A stretch of DNA of 64,000 nucleotides from Ruminococcus sp. (GCA_017536105.1 JAFXRZ010000003.1:107398-171397); one strand, 5' to 3'; positions 51,178 to 59,855 are shown, counted from the stretch's first letter. The notes: generated by a model from the sequence alone, not told the origin. Numbers and translations: made by a program.

Positions 51178-52353
51178 TTACAGGCTCGCCTGCACATCAT
51201 GCAGAGCCTCTGTTATATCCAGCAGCGGATTATCGTCCTTGTGATCCTTCATATCCACAAAGGAGATATCCGTAAAGATAACAAATATGTAGGGTCCCTT
51301 TTCGGTATAGACGATGCCCGAATCATTCATAGCGCACTCGTCGTTGGAGGGATCGCCGTCGGTGTAATCTGCATCGACCGCCTCATTGGGATCGTAAGGC
51401 TTGTCGGGATCGCGGCCGTTCTCCCAGCCCGCCTTGGTCTGCACGGGGTATCTGTCGCCCAGCTGCTCCTTTGCCGCGGAGTTTGCGGAGTCGGCATAAT
51501 ACCTTGCAAAGCCGGTGCTCAATCCTTCATCGTTCAGCACGCAGTAGAGCTTTGTCCAGAGCTTGAAAAGGTCCTTTGCGCTGCCGTTCCTCGGATAGTA
51601 GTCGTCGGCAAAGGAAGTATCCACGCCTGTTTCCGTACACCACTTCTTGAAATTCTCGTCTCCGTAAATATCTCTGAGCTTGCCGTAGGAGTCGTTGTCC
51701 GAGAACTCAATAGTGTTTCTCATAAAGGCTCCGTTCTCGGCAACGCAATTCACAAAGCCCTCGAGCACCGAGCCCACATACACCGACTTGATCGTGCTCT
51801 GTGTGCACATCTTTCGGGTTGAGCTGTAGGCAACGCCGGAGCAGGTCTTTAAGTCGGCCATTATCAGCGAGACCTTGTGTCCGTTGGCAGAGAGCTTATA
51901 TATCTCGTTTTCCAGCTTTTTCAGCGACTCGGAAGAAGGTGTGCTGCTGCCGAAAGATGCAAGCTTGAAGTTGTCATCCACGCTGTTTGCAAGCTCTCTT
52001 ATCTTCGGCATAAGGTCAAAATACGTCTTTGCGCTTTCGGTGTCGTAGGCAGGAGCATTCCTTATGGCCTCCGGCTCGTCGTCGAGAGAAGCGACTATCG
52101 GCCCGGAATATCCGGGCTTGACCTCTACGGGAACATCCGCCTTGCTTTCGTCAGCGCTGGTGTCCGTGCTTTCCTCCGAGCTGTCAATTTCGCTTTCGGC
52201 CGCAGGAGGCTCAGTCGTTGAGACCTGGGCGTAGGTGCCGTCTTCGGGAGCTCCGACTATCTCCAGAGAGCTGCCCGAGCTTCCGCAGCCTGCAAGCACA
52301 GCCGCCGCAAGCAGCGCAGCCACAGCAGGATATATCTTCTTTCTTATGTTCAT
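51178..52353 (-). CDS. Lipoprotein with class A beta-lactamase-like domain
   Basis: A 391-residue exported lipoprotein: lipobox LAGC near residue 23, then an Ser/Glu-rich linker to about residue 90. The rest resembles a serine beta-lactamase/transpeptidase fold: STIKSVYVGSVLEG supplies SxxK, FSDNDSYGKL supplies SDN, and QTKAGWENG stands where KTG is normally found. Activity against beta-lactams is not certain; many such lipoproteins are wall-linked or inactive. It is the first gene of the run ending with mnmA. Confidence 0.8.
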   Translation of the reverse strand: MNIRKKIYPAVAALLAAAVLAGCGSSGSSLEIVGAPEDGTYAQVSTTEPPAAESEIDSSEESTDTSADESKADVPVEVKPGYSGPIVASLDDEPEAIRNAPAYDTESAKTYFDLMPKIRELANSVDDNFKLASFGSSTPSSESLKKLENEIYKLSANGHKVSLIMADLKTCSGVAYSSTRKMCTQSTIKSVYVGSVLEGFVNCVAENGAFMRNTIEFSDNDSYGKLRDIYGDENFKKWCTETGVDTSFADDYYPRNGSAKDLFKLWTKLYCVLNDEGLSTGFARYYADSANSAAKEQLGDRYPVQTKAGWENGRDPDKPYDPNEAVDADYTDGDPSNDECAMNDSGIVYTEKGPYIFVIFTDISFVDMKDHKDDNPLLDITEALHDVQASL

Positions 52354-52392
52354 ATTTGTCCCTCCGATCTTTTTCGGATAATATCTCTAATA

Positions 52393-52421
52393 ATTATACC
52401 ACGCTCCTTCTTATTTTGCAA
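52393..52421 (-). promoter_or_regulatory. Promoter of the lipoprotein-mnmA operon
   Basis: On the minus strand TTGCAA and TATAAT are 17 bases apart, 40 bases before the lipoprotein start. Confidence 0.75.
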
Positions 52422-52432
52422 TAGGCGGAAAA

Positions 52433-52462
52433 GAAAAACCCCCGAACTCACAGTTCAGGGGT
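52433..52462 (-). terminator. Terminator after the ANTAR gene
   Basis: On the minus strand CCCCTGAAC pairs with GTTCGGGGG around TGTGA and TTTTTC follows. It separates the nitrogen operon from the lipoprotein promoter. Confidence 0.88.
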
Positions 52463-52468
52463 AAAATA

Positions 52469-53056
52469 TCACTTTCCGCTTTTTGCGATGATGTCTTCTG
52501 CTATGGCTTTTTTTGTCACGCATCTATCCATAGCAAGCTTTTCAATCATACGGTGTGCATCTTCTTCGGTCATACCCTGCTCGGAGATGAGCAGCCACTT
52601 TGCACGGTTCACGAGGCGTATCTCAGCCATTTTGTCCTCAAGGGAGACCGATCTTTTCTCGAGCTTTCTCAGGCGCTCTCTCGTGCTTTCGAGCCAGTCG
52701 AAGGCCTGCTCCACAAGCTGCCTGGGAGAAGGCTTCGCCAAAGTACAGACTCCGTAGGGACGCACTCTGTCGAAAATATCCGCATAGTATTCGCTCCTCA
52801 CAAGAAGCAGACAGGCACAGCTGCTGTCGGTGCAGCAATCTATGGCAAAGCGCACCCCGTCGTCGTCCGGCAAAGGCGCGTTTATGATAACTATATCAAA
52901 GCTGTGGTCGAGCCGCTGGCGTTTTGCGCTGCTGACACTCGTTTCAAGCTCGTAGTCATAGGTCTGTCTGTGGGCGATGAGCTCCTCTATGGAAGCGTTG
53001 AACTTGGGCTGTGCCGACACGATCAGCACACTGTATCTCCGCTGCTTCAGCTCCAC
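52469..53056 (-). CDS. nitR: ANTAR-domain response regulator (NitR-like RNA-binding antiterminator)
   Basis: A 195-residue protein with an N-terminal receiver-like domain (YSVLIVSAQPKFN, then FDIVIINAPLPDDDGVRF, where the phosphoacceptor position is not standard), a coiled linker near 115-135 and a C-terminal ANTAR domain (LVNRAKWLLISEQGMTEEDA, then VTKKAIAEDI). ANTAR proteins bind paired hairpins in leader RNAs and prevent termination. The gene follows glnA by 13 bases; in Clostridium the equivalent glnA-nitR pair controls glutamine synthetase. Its likely targets are leaders in this nitrogen cluster. No sensor kinase lies nearby. Confidence 0.88.
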   Translation of the reverse strand: MELKQRRYSVLIVSAQPKFNASIEELIAHRQTYDYELETSVSSAKRQRLDHSFDIVIINAPLPDDDGVRFAIDCCTDSSCACLLLVRSEYYADIFDRVRPYGVCTLAKPSPRQLVEQAFDWLESTRERLRKLEKRSVSLEDKMAEIRLVNRAKWLLISEQGMTEEDAHRMIEKLAMDRCVTKKAIAEDIIAKSGK

Positions 53057-53069
53057 GGCATAGCCCCCT

Positions 53070-54284
53070 TTACTCGCAGTAAATATCTATTATCCTTTCG
53101 GGAAGATGCTCTTTTATAAAGCTGCTGGTCTTTGCTCTGGCCTTAGCTTCTTCAAAGGTCGACGGAAGCTTTTCAAACTTCGATGTAGTCTCCTCGTCAG
53201 CCGAGAAAAGATTGACGTCCGACATCGGCGGCAGATAGAGTCCGTTTTTGTATCCGTAAAGTCCGGCATGGATGAGCAGCGTAAAGGCAAGATAGGGATT
53301 TGCAAGAGGATCCGGCGAACGGAGCTCTGCTCTGCGGTATTCTCCCGAAGCCGCAGGTATTCGCACCAGCTGTGAACGGTTCTCGCTGGACCAGGAGATG
53401 AACTTCGGAGCCTTGTTTCTTCCGAAGCGCTTGTAGCTCAGCTCTGACGGGTTCAGGAACACCGTCATGGGAGCTATCTGCTCGAGGATGCCTGCGATGA
53501 CTGACGGCAGCTTGATGTGGTTTTTGTCGTCCTTCACTGAAAGATTTATATGATAGCCGTTGCCCGGCTTGTCTGCAAGGGGCTTCGGCGAAAAATCCGC
53601 ATAGAGCCCGTTGGCGTGGGCAACTGTTTTAACGACAGTCTTGAAAGCCATCGCATCGTCGGCTGCCTGAAGTGCACCGGAATAATGGAAATCTATCTCG
53701 TTCTGACCGGGGCCTTCCTCGTGGTGGGAGCTCTCGGGAACTATCCCCATCTGCTCCAGGGTCAGGCATATCTGACGCCTGATATTCTCTCCCTTGTCGT
53801 CGGGAGCTATATCCATATACCCTGCCCGGTCGTAAGGGATAGCCGTTGGGTTGTCGTGCTCGTCCAGCTTGAAAAGATAGAACTCCAGCTCCGAGCCGAA
53901 CATGAATTCCAGCCCCTCCGCCTTTGCCTCTTCAACAGCTGCCGCCAGCAGGCTCCTTGTGTCGCACTCAAAGGCCTTGCCGTTGGGCTTTTTTATCGAG
54001 CAGAACATCCTGACGACTCTTCCGTGCTCCGGCCTCCAGGGCAGAACGGAAAGGGTGTCCGGGTCGGGGAAAAGCAGAAGGTCTGACTGAGCTTCGTTTG
54101 CAAAGCCTCTCACCGCCGAAGCATCAAATCCTATACCCTGCTCGAAGGCTCTCCTGAGCTCTCCGGGCATGATGGAAATATTCTTCTGCACTCCGTAGGC
54201 ATCACAAAATGCAAGACGCACGAACTTGACGTCCTCCTCGGTGCAGTACTGGATTATCTCTTCAGCTGTGTAATTCATCGTCAT
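53070..54284 (-). CDS. glnA: Glutamine synthetase, type I-like, short
   Basis: Makes glutamine from glutamate and ammonia with ATP. The 404 residues are shorter than the usual 440-470. Key motifs are present: SELEFYLF, HHEEGPGQNEIDF, FISWSSENRSQLVRIP and RRAELRSPDPLANPYLAF. The histidine loop is altered: NGYHINLS in place of the usual NGSGMHxHxS, so one of the two histidines is an asparagine. No adenylylation site is seen. It is co-transcribed with the ANTAR regulator and follows the GOGAT genes across a repeat. The ATG at 54284 follows GGGGT. Confidence 0.9.
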   Translation of the reverse strand: MTMNYTAEEIIQYCTEEDVKFVRLAFCDAYGVQKNISIMPGELRRAFEQGIGFDASAVRGFANEAQSDLLLFPDPDTLSVLPWRPEHGRVVRMFCSIKKPNGKAFECDTRSLLAAAVEEAKAEGLEFMFGSELEFYLFKLDEHDNPTAIPYDRAGYMDIAPDDKGENIRRQICLTLEQMGIVPESSHHEEGPGQNEIDFHYSGALQAADDAMAFKTVVKTVAHANGLYADFSPKPLADKPGNGYHINLSVKDDKNHIKLPSVIAGILEQIAPMTVFLNPSELSYKRFGRNKAPKFISWSSENRSQLVRIPAASGEYRRAELRSPDPLANPYLAFTLLIHAGLYGYKNGLYLPPMSDVNLFSADEETTSKFEKLPSTFEEAKARAKTSSFIKEHLPERIIDIYCE

Positions 54285-54307
54285 CAGACCCCGCTTCCTA
54301 TTATTAA

Positions 54308-54482
54308 GTCAACACCGCACAACCACCGGCTAACGCCTTTGTACGCCATCTGCTTGCATATTTTCCGTCATAGCACACAAATTCTCCCTTGAAAGGCACA
54401 AAGCCTTCCTGCGGTCGAATTTATGCGCTCTGACGAAAAATCTGACAGCGCATCTGACGCACAATGGCTGTGCGTTGTTGCC
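54308..54482. repeat. Repeat family C, complete 175-bp copy
   Basis: Starts GTCAACACCGCACAACC and ends with the near inverted copy GGCTGTGCGTTGTTGCC. The inner sequence TCTGCTTGCATATTTTCCGT and CTCTGACGAAAAATCTGAC is shared with the copy at the right edge of the window. It has no coding capacity. It lies between the GXGXG subunit gene and glnA, in the transcribed path of the operon. Confidence 0.8.
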
Positions 54483-54507
54483 TTGAAAAATACTATTATT
54501 TTAAATC

Positions 54508-55227
54508 TCAGTTTGCTACATACATCTGTCTGTAAGGATTTCCGCTGTCCGGCTCGACTACTATGAACGTATGATCCAGGAGCTTATCCAGCTCGTGGCC
54601 GAAATAATAGCAGAACCGTCTCAGATAATGGGCTATCTCCCCAAGCTCTTCCTTGCCGGCTTCGTGGGTGTGTACCTGGCTGGGGAACTTGATGCCCTTG
54701 CCGTCCGAGCGCAGGAACATCTTGCCGCCGTGCATTCCCGTTGAGGGGAAGTTGCCGACAATGGGATTCCCGTCATCGTTGAGGCCAAGCACGATTATAA
54801 CTCCGCCTGCCTGATACTCCCCGAGGAAGCTTCCGGCACGTCCTCCTATAACAAGAGCCGGCTGCTTTTCCTTGTAAGCCTTCATGTGGATGCCTGCTCT
54901 GTAGCCTGCGTTGCCCTGAACGTATATCCTGCCGCCTCTCATGGCGTAGCCCACAGCATCGCCCACATTCCCGTGGATAACGATAGTGCCGTCGTTCATG
55001 GTATCGCCCACAGCGTCCTGAGCATTGCCCATGACCTCGATCTTAGCTCCGTTGAGGTAAGCTCCCAGGGCGTTGCCGGGTATGCCGCTGACGGTAACTG
55101 TCTTGTCGGAGATGCCTGCTGCCAAAAACCTCTGCCCGAGGCAGTCGGTTATTGTGCAGCTGCCGCGAGCCTGCCGCAGCGTTTCGTTGAGCTCTTTATA
55201 ATCGAGCCCTTCCGCATTGATATTCAT
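54508..55227 (-). CDS. GOGAT GXGXG (GltB C-terminal) subunit
   Basis: A 239-residue right-handed beta-helix, the GXGXG structural domain of glutamate synthase, made here as a separate protein. The repeats AKIEVMGNAQDAVGDTMNDG, GTIVIHGNVGDAVGYAMRGG and YVQGNAGYRAGIHMK follow each other, with VIGGRAGSFLGEYQAGG after them. In large GltB this is the last domain and shapes the ammonia tunnel. It overlaps the reductase gene by one base. Confidence 0.92.
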   Translation of the reverse strand: MNINAEGLDYKELNETLRQARGSCTITDCLGQRFLAAGISDKTVTVSGIPGNALGAYLNGAKIEVMGNAQDAVGDTMNDGTIVIHGNVGDAVGYAMRGGRIYVQGNAGYRAGIHMKAYKEKQPALVIGGRAGSFLGEYQAGGVIIVLGLNDDGNPIVGNFPSTGMHGGKMFLRSDGKGIKFPSQVHTHEAGKEELGEIAHYLRRFCYYFGHELDKLLDHTFIVVEPDSGNPYRQMYVAN

Positions 55228-56462
55228 TATACCACACCTCCAAGCTTTTTTCTACGGGTCTCGGGCAAAAATATGGCCAGAGAAGGAAATGTTTTCAATT
55301 TGTTTATATCTGTTTCATCAAGAGGAGTCTTTTCTCGGACAAGTGATGTATAAATTCCCGCTCTGTTCACATCGCCGATGATGATATATCCGCAGAGCTT
55401 TCCGTCCTTCACGTAAAGCCTCTTGATAGCTCCGGGCTTCTTTTCCTCAAAAAGCTCGGCGTCCTCGGGATAGCAGCCTGCCGTCACGGAATGGAGCTCG
55501 AAGAAGCCTATGGAGTTCATGGGGATAGCATCGTTGATCTCCGCCTTGCCGCCTGCCATGTTGATGCCGGCGCAGCGTCCCTGCATATAGGCATTGGGCA
55601 GGATAGCCAGCACTCTCTTGGCTCCGATGGAGCTGTCGTAGCCCTCGGTGCAGTCTCCGGCAGCGTAAATATCTGCAACTGTGGTCTGCATCTTCTCGTC
55701 AACTATCATTCCCCTGTTGACTTCACAGCCTGCCTGCGCAGCGATAGAGGTCTCAGCCCTTACGCCGACTGCAAGCACCAGAACATCGAAGCCGACCTCC
55801 GCTCCGCTCTTCATCACGGCCTTGTTCTTCTCGAAGCTCACAGCCGTATCACCCAGCAGGAACTTTATGCCGTTCTTTTCAAGATGCTCCTGCATGACTG
55901 CTGCACACTCGCTGTCATATATGGACGAAAGCACTCTGTCAGCAAGGTCGAAGACCGTTATCTCCGCAACACGTCCGGCAATACCCTCAGCGCATTTAAG
56001 GCCGATAAGTCCTGCTCCTGCGATAAGCACACGGCTCTTGGGAGTAAGTGCCTTTTCAAGGGCGAGGGTATCGTCTATCGTCATGAATGTGAACTTCTTC
56101 TTTACGGTGTCGAGCCCCTTGAAAGGCGGCACGAAAGGCGAGGACCCGGTGCAGAGGCACAGCTTGTCGTAAACCACTTTCTTGCCGTCGGCAAGCACCA
56201 CTTTGTTTGCTTCCCTGTTGATGCTCTCGGCTTTTCCGTAGATAAGGCGGACGCCGTTTTTCTCGTAGAAATCCTCAGAGCGGTAGTTCATCTTTTCAAG
56301 GGTCGTCTTTCCCTCGAGATAGTATGAGATGAGAGGACGGGAATAAACAGGTCTTTCCTCCGCCGAGATAACAGTGATGCCGCTGCGAGTGTCAACGCTT
56401 CTTATACCCTCGATACAGCCTGCCGCAGCAACGCCGTTTCCGATAACAACATATTCGCTCAT
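55227..56462 (-). CDS. FAD/NAD(P)H-dependent oxidoreductase of the split GOGAT
   Basis: About 411 residues with two nucleotide-binding folds: YVVIGNGVAAAGCIEGI at the start for FAD and RVLIAGAGLIGLKCAEGI near residue 150 for NAD(P)H. Between them lie PLISYYLEG and LCTGSSPFVPP; later IYAAGDCTEGYD binds FAD. It belongs to the family of NADH:rubredoxin/nitrite reductase small flavoproteins. Here it probably supplies electrons to the synthase through the polyferredoxin. I prefer ATG 56462 (AGGTG six bases upstream) over a GTG that overlaps the previous stop. Confidence 0.9.
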   Translation of the reverse strand: MSEYVVIGNGVAAAGCIEGIRSVDTRSGITVISAEERPVYSRPLISYYLEGKTTLEKMNYRSEDFYEKNGVRLIYGKAESINREANKVVLADGKKVVYDKLCLCTGSSPFVPPFKGLDTVKKKFTFMTIDDTLALEKALTPKSRVLIAGAGLIGLKCAEGIAGRVAEITVFDLADRVLSSIYDSECAAVMQEHLEKNGIKFLLGDTAVSFEKNKAVMKSGAEVGFDVLVLAVGVRAETSIAAQAGCEVNRGMIVDEKMQTTVADIYAAGDCTEGYDSSIGAKRVLAILPNAYMQGRCAGINMAGGKAEINDAIPMNSIGFFELHSVTAGCYPEDAELFEEKKPGAIKRLYVKDGKLCGYIIIGDVNRAGIYTSLVREKTPLDETDINKLKTFPSLAIFLPETRRKKLGGVV

Positions 56463-56467
56463 CACTC

Positions 56468-56896
56468 TCACCTCTCCTCATAAACTATGGCATTGTTGGG
56501 ACAGCCCTTTACGCAGGCAGGTGCACCGCAGCTGTTTTCAAGACACAGCTCGCACTTCTGCGCAGCACCCGAAGGTCCGGGAGCAACAGCTCCGTAAGGA
56601 CAGACCAGCACACAGGTCAGGCAGCCCACACATTTCTCTTTGTCTATCTTTATAACTCCGTCCCGGATGCTTATAGCTCCTGCGATGCAGCTCTTCACGC
56701 AAAGAGGATCCTTGCAGTGGCGGCAGGATACGGCATAGGTGATGCCGTCAGCCTCTTCGATATGCACCCTCGGGAAGATAGGCTTGCCCTTGAGAGCCTT
56801 CACCATATCGTCGATGCCGGAGTTCGCATAGGCACAGTTGTATTCGCACAGGTGGCAGCCGAGGCACCACTCTTCATTAACATATACTCTTTTCAT
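56468..56896 (-). CDS. Polyferredoxin with four [4Fe-4S] motifs
   Basis: A 142-residue electron carrier rich in cysteine clusters: CLGCHLCEYNC, CRHCKDPLCVKSC, CVGCLTCVLVC and CELCLENSCGAP with CVKGC. It resembles the iron-sulfur subunits of respiratory and oxidoreductase complexes. Its place between the FAD subunit and the synthase subunit suggests it links NAD(P)H oxidation to FMN in the synthase. It begins 12 bases after the synthase gene. Confidence 0.92.
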   Translation of the reverse strand: MKRVYVNEEWCLGCHLCEYNCAYANSGIDDMVKALKGKPIFPRVHIEEADGITYAVSCRHCKDPLCVKSCIAGAISIRDGVIKIDKEKCVGCLTCVLVCPYGAVAPGPSGAAQKCELCLENSCGAPACVKGCPNNAIVYEER

Positions 56897-56908
56897 TAGT
56901 CGTCCCTC

Positions 56909-58414
56909 CTATTCCCCTGCGTGGGAGATACCCAGTATCTCCAGCTCCTTGTCGGTAAGTCCCACGCCGCGGAGCATCAGCCTGTTTCCGCGCAGGCTCT
57001 CTATGGAGTTGATGCCCATGCCTCCCATGAGCTCCTTGATCTCGTGTCTCCAAGCGTTCATGAGATTTACGAGCCTCTGGGAACCGATGTCGGGATTGAG
57101 CCTCTTCACAAGATCGGGACGCTGAGTTGCGATGCCCCAGTTGCACTTGCCGCTGTGGCAGGTCCTGCAAAGATGACAGCCCAGAGCAAGGAGAGCCGCT
57201 GTTGCAACATATACTGCATCCGCACCCAGAGCAACGGCCTTGACAACGTCTGCTGCCGAGCGAACGCTTCCGCCCACAACAAGAGAGATGTTGTTTCTTA
57301 TACCCTCGTCTCTGAGGCGCTGGTCAACAGCCGCAAGAGCAAGCTCTATGGGGATGCCCACATTGTCTCTTATCCTGGTCGGTGCAGCACCCGTGCCTCC
57401 GCGGAAGCCGTCGATAGCGATTATGTCGGCTCCGCTTCGTGCGATACCGCTGGCGATAGCAGCGATGTTGTGGACAGCCGCGACTTTTACGATAACGGGC
57501 TTCTTGTATTCCGTTGCTTCCTTCAGGGAGAATACCAGCTGTCTCAGGTCTTCTATGGAATAAATATCGTGGTGAGGTGCAGGAGAGATAGCGTCCGAAC
57601 CCTCGGGGATCATTCTCGTCCTCGAGATGTCGCCGACGATCTTCGTTCCGGGAAGATGTCCGCCGATACCGGGCTTTGCACCCTGACCCATTTTGATCTC
57701 CACTGCGGCAGCAGCTTCAAGGTAATTCTTGTGAACGCCGAAACGTCCCGAAGCCACCTGAACAACGGTGTTCGGTCCGTAAACGTAGAAGTCTTCGTGG
57801 AGACCGCCTTCACCTGTGTTGTAGCAGATGCCCAGCTCTGTTGCAGCCCTTGCAAGGGATGCGTGGGCATTGTAGCTTATAGAGCCGTAGCTCATGGCCG
57901 AGAACATCACAGGCATGGAAAGCTCCAGCTGGGGTGCTGTCTCTGTAATGAGCTCTCCCCTTTCGTTGCGCCTTACCTTGTCCGGCTTCTTGCCGAGGAA
58001 GACTCTCGTCTCCATAGGCTCTCTCAGGGGATCGATAGGCGGATTCGTCACCTGGGAAGCATTGATGAGTATCCTGTCCCAGTATACCGGCAGGGGCTTG
58101 GGGTTTCCCATTGACGAAAGGAGCACACCGCCGCTGTTTGCCTGCTTGTATATCTCCTTGATGGTCTCGTCCGACCAGTTGGCATTCTCGCGCAGGCGAC
58201 AGTCGCTTTTAACTATTTTGAGCGCGTGTGTCGGGCAAAGAGAAACGCAGCGCTGGCAGTTGACACATTTAGTCTCGTCCGAAAGCATGAGGCCGAGATC
58301 GGGGTCGAAACGGTGTACCTCGTTTGCGCACTGCCTTTCGCACACGCGGCACTGTATGCACCTGTTTTCGTTCCTGACGACCTCAAATTCGGGATATATA
58401 AATTCACTTCTCAT
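56909..58414 (-). CDS. Glutamate synthase, FMN-binding catalytic subunit
   Basis: A 501-residue glutamate synthase core. The N-terminus has two 4Fe-4S motifs (CIQCRVCERQC and CVNCQRCVSLC). The FMN barrel follows with PVMFSAMSYGSISYNAHASL, GQGAKPGIGGHLPGTKI, ISPAPHHDIYSIEDL and GADIIAIDGFRGGTGAAPTR. CHLCRTCHSGKCNWGIATQ near residue 425 matches the 3Fe-4S site. It converts 2-oxoglutarate plus ammonia from the amidotransferase to glutamate. The amidotransferase and beta-helix domains are separate proteins, as in archaeal-type GOGAT. Confidence 0.94.
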   Translation of the reverse strand: MRSEFIYPEFEVVRNENRCIQCRVCERQCANEVHRFDPDLGLMLSDETKCVNCQRCVSLCPTHALKIVKSDCRLRENANWSDETIKEIYKQANSGGVLLSSMGNPKPLPVYWDRILINASQVTNPPIDPLREPMETRVFLGKKPDKVRRNERGELITETAPQLELSMPVMFSAMSYGSISYNAHASLARAATELGICYNTGEGGLHEDFYVYGPNTVVQVASGRFGVHKNYLEAAAAVEIKMGQGAKPGIGGHLPGTKIVGDISRTRMIPEGSDAISPAPHHDIYSIEDLRQLVFSLKEATEYKKPVIVKVAAVHNIAAIASGIARSGADIIAIDGFRGGTGAAPTRIRDNVGIPIELALAAVDQRLRDEGIRNNISLVVGGSVRSAADVVKAVALGADAVYVATAALLALGCHLCRTCHSGKCNWGIATQRPDLVKRLNPDIGSQRLVNLMNAWRHEIKELMGGMGINSIESLRGNRLMLRGVGLTDKELEILGISHAGE

Positions 58415-58416
58415 TA

Positions 58417-59508
58417 TCAGTATCTCCCCTCTTTAACTCTGACGATAACAGGCTCGCCGCCGCTCGGAGAATAGAAATTCTCGGCATCCGGCTCCATGAC
58501 TCTTATCGCCGCTTCTTCACTTGCGATGAAGACCTTGTCGCCCTTTTCGGCGGTTATCATCGAGCGAAGCTTGAGTCTGTCGTTCAGAGCCATAAGTCCG
58601 CCGTCCCAGCCGAACACGATAGAGAAGGGTCCGGTTATCAGCAGGCTGGGGAAAACTGTTCTCAGATATGTGAGCTTTTCTTTTTCCTTCTCGGGCTTCT
58701 GGCTGATAGTTGACCAGAAAGGAGCTGCGATGACGGAAGCCGCTTCATCAAGGGTCAGTCCCTGACGTCTTACAAGATAGTCAAGGATGTAGGTGATGAC
58801 CTCGGTGTCGGTCTGCAAGGTGCATTTGTATCCGAACATCTCAATGAACCGCCTGTTGGCATCGTAGGAGGAGATCTCTCCGTTGTGTACTATAGAATAA
58901 TCCAGCAGCGAGAAGGGGTGAGCTCCTCCCCACCAGCCGGGAGTGTTTGTCGGGTAGCGTCCGTGCGCCGTCCAGGAATAGCCCTCGTATTCATCCAGCT
59001 TGTAGAAAACTCCCACATCTTCCGGGAATCCCACAGCCTTGAAGCAGCCCATGTTCTTTCCGCTTGAGAACACATAAGCGCCTTTCATGCTTGTGTTTAT
59101 CTTCATTACCGTGCGTGCCGTGAACTCGTTCTCGTCGATCTGCTCGGAAGCCACCTGAGAAGCAAGGGGTGCACAGAAATATCTCCAGATAATAGGCTCG
59201 TCGGTTATCTGAGGTATCTTCCTTGTGGGTATCTGCTCGCTCTTGACGATCTCAAAGCGTTCCTTTAAATAAGCCTCGCACTCCTTTCGGGTGGAGCGGT
59301 GGTCGAAGAACATATGGAACGCAAAAAGATCCTTGTGCTCCGGATAGATACCGTAGGCTGCAAAACCGCCGCCCAGACCGTTGGAGCGGTCGTGCATGGG
59401 CTTCATTGCCTCGTAGATAACATCTCCCGTTATCCCTTTGCCCTCTCGTGAGATAACAGCCGCTATCGCACAGCCTGACGGGATACGGACTTCGCCTTCT
59501 CTTTTCAT
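58417..59508 (-). CDS. GOGAT class II glutamine amidotransferase subunit
   Basis: A 363-residue Ntn glutaminase that releases ammonia from glutamine. The catalytic cysteine lies in RIPSGCAIAAV at about residue 13, after a short propeptide that must be removed, as in GltB. Other glutaminase motifs are GRYPTNTPGWWGGAHPFSL and DYSIVHNGEISSYDANRR. The ATG at 59508 follows AAGGAG by nine bases. It is the first gene of the operon, two bases before the synthase gene. Confidence 0.93.
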   Translation of the reverse strand: MKREGEVRIPSGCAIAAVISREGKGITGDVIYEAMKPMHDRSNGLGGGFAAYGIYPEHKDLFAFHMFFDHRSTRKECEAYLKERFEIVKSEQIPTRKIPQITDEPIIWRYFCAPLASQVASEQIDENEFTARTVMKINTSMKGAYVFSSGKNMGCFKAVGFPEDVGVFYKLDEYEGYSWTAHGRYPTNTPGWWGGAHPFSLLDYSIVHNGEISSYDANRRFIEMFGYKCTLQTDTEVITYILDYLVRRQGLTLDEAASVIAAPFWSTISQKPEKEKEKLTYLRTVFPSLLITGPFSIVFGWDGGLMALNDRLKLRSMITAEKGDKVFIASEEAAIRVMEPDAENFYSPSGGEPVIVRVKEGRY

Positions 59509-59659
59509 TTGAAGCAACTCCTTTTAGATGGGATGTAATATAATACATTTTAAATAATTAAAACAGCGTCCATTCAGTTTTGCAGCCCTCCGGCACAGAT
59601 CATGCAAGAAATGCACCGAAGACACAAAAAAGAATGAACGCCATTGCTCATTTGCAAGT

Positions 59660-59688
59660 ATTATACAGCAATTATTCATATTTGTCAA
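59660..59688 (-). promoter_or_regulatory. Consensus promoter of the split GOGAT operon
   Basis: On the minus strand TTGACA and TATAAT are 17 bases apart. The leader of about 145 bases contains GCGTTCATTC followed by six Ts, and later GAATGGACGC, which can pair with it. Confidence 0.88.
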
Positions 59689-59709
59689 TACCAAATTGCA
59701 TTTTTGGTG

Positions 59710-59725
59710 AAATCTTGCAAGATTT
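59710..59725. promoter_or_regulatory. Perfect 16-bp palindrome between divergent nitrogen promoters
   Basis: AAATCTTGCAAGATTT is a perfect inverted repeat. It lies 22 bases behind the -35 box of the GOGAT promoter and 37 bases behind that of glnN, a usual place for an operator that serves both. No regulator gene in the window is an obvious match. Confidence 0.5.
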
Positions 59726-59761
59726 TGTATGGTAAAATTCAGAGATTTGTAAAAAACGTGC

Positions 59762-59790
59762 TTGACAAATGCAATAATAGGGTGTATAAT
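59762..59790 (+). promoter_or_regulatory. Consensus promoter of glnN
   Basis: TTGACA and TATAAT with a 17-base spacer. Transcription would start near 59797, directly before a terminator hairpin. Confidence 0.9.
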
Positions 59791-59806
59791 GCTTACATAG
59801 AGGCAA

Positions 59807-59855
59807 GGACGTCTTGAAGAACACTGGTTTCTTCTTGGCGTCCCTGTCTTTTTTT
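59807..59855 (+). terminator. Leader terminator (attenuator) before glnN
   Basis: GGACGTC pairs with GGCGTCC, then after a small internal loop GAAGAA pairs with TTCTTC around CACTGGT. After a few bases seven Ts follow. The loop contains ACTGGT, an AnnGnn hexamer like those bound by ANTAR proteins, though as part of a seven-base loop. It lies within about 60 bases of the start site, so most transcripts should stop here unless rescued. Confidence 0.75.

Noticed and set aside
54308..54482. ANTAR-responsive leader before glnA
   Set aside because: The sequence before glnA is a copy of repeat family C, which also occurs after asnB, so its hairpins are better explained as element ends than as a glnA leader.
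56921..58114. A 397-codon open frame opposite the GOGAT synthase gene
   Set aside because: It is a shadow of the synthase frame, with no ribosome site and low-complexity translation.
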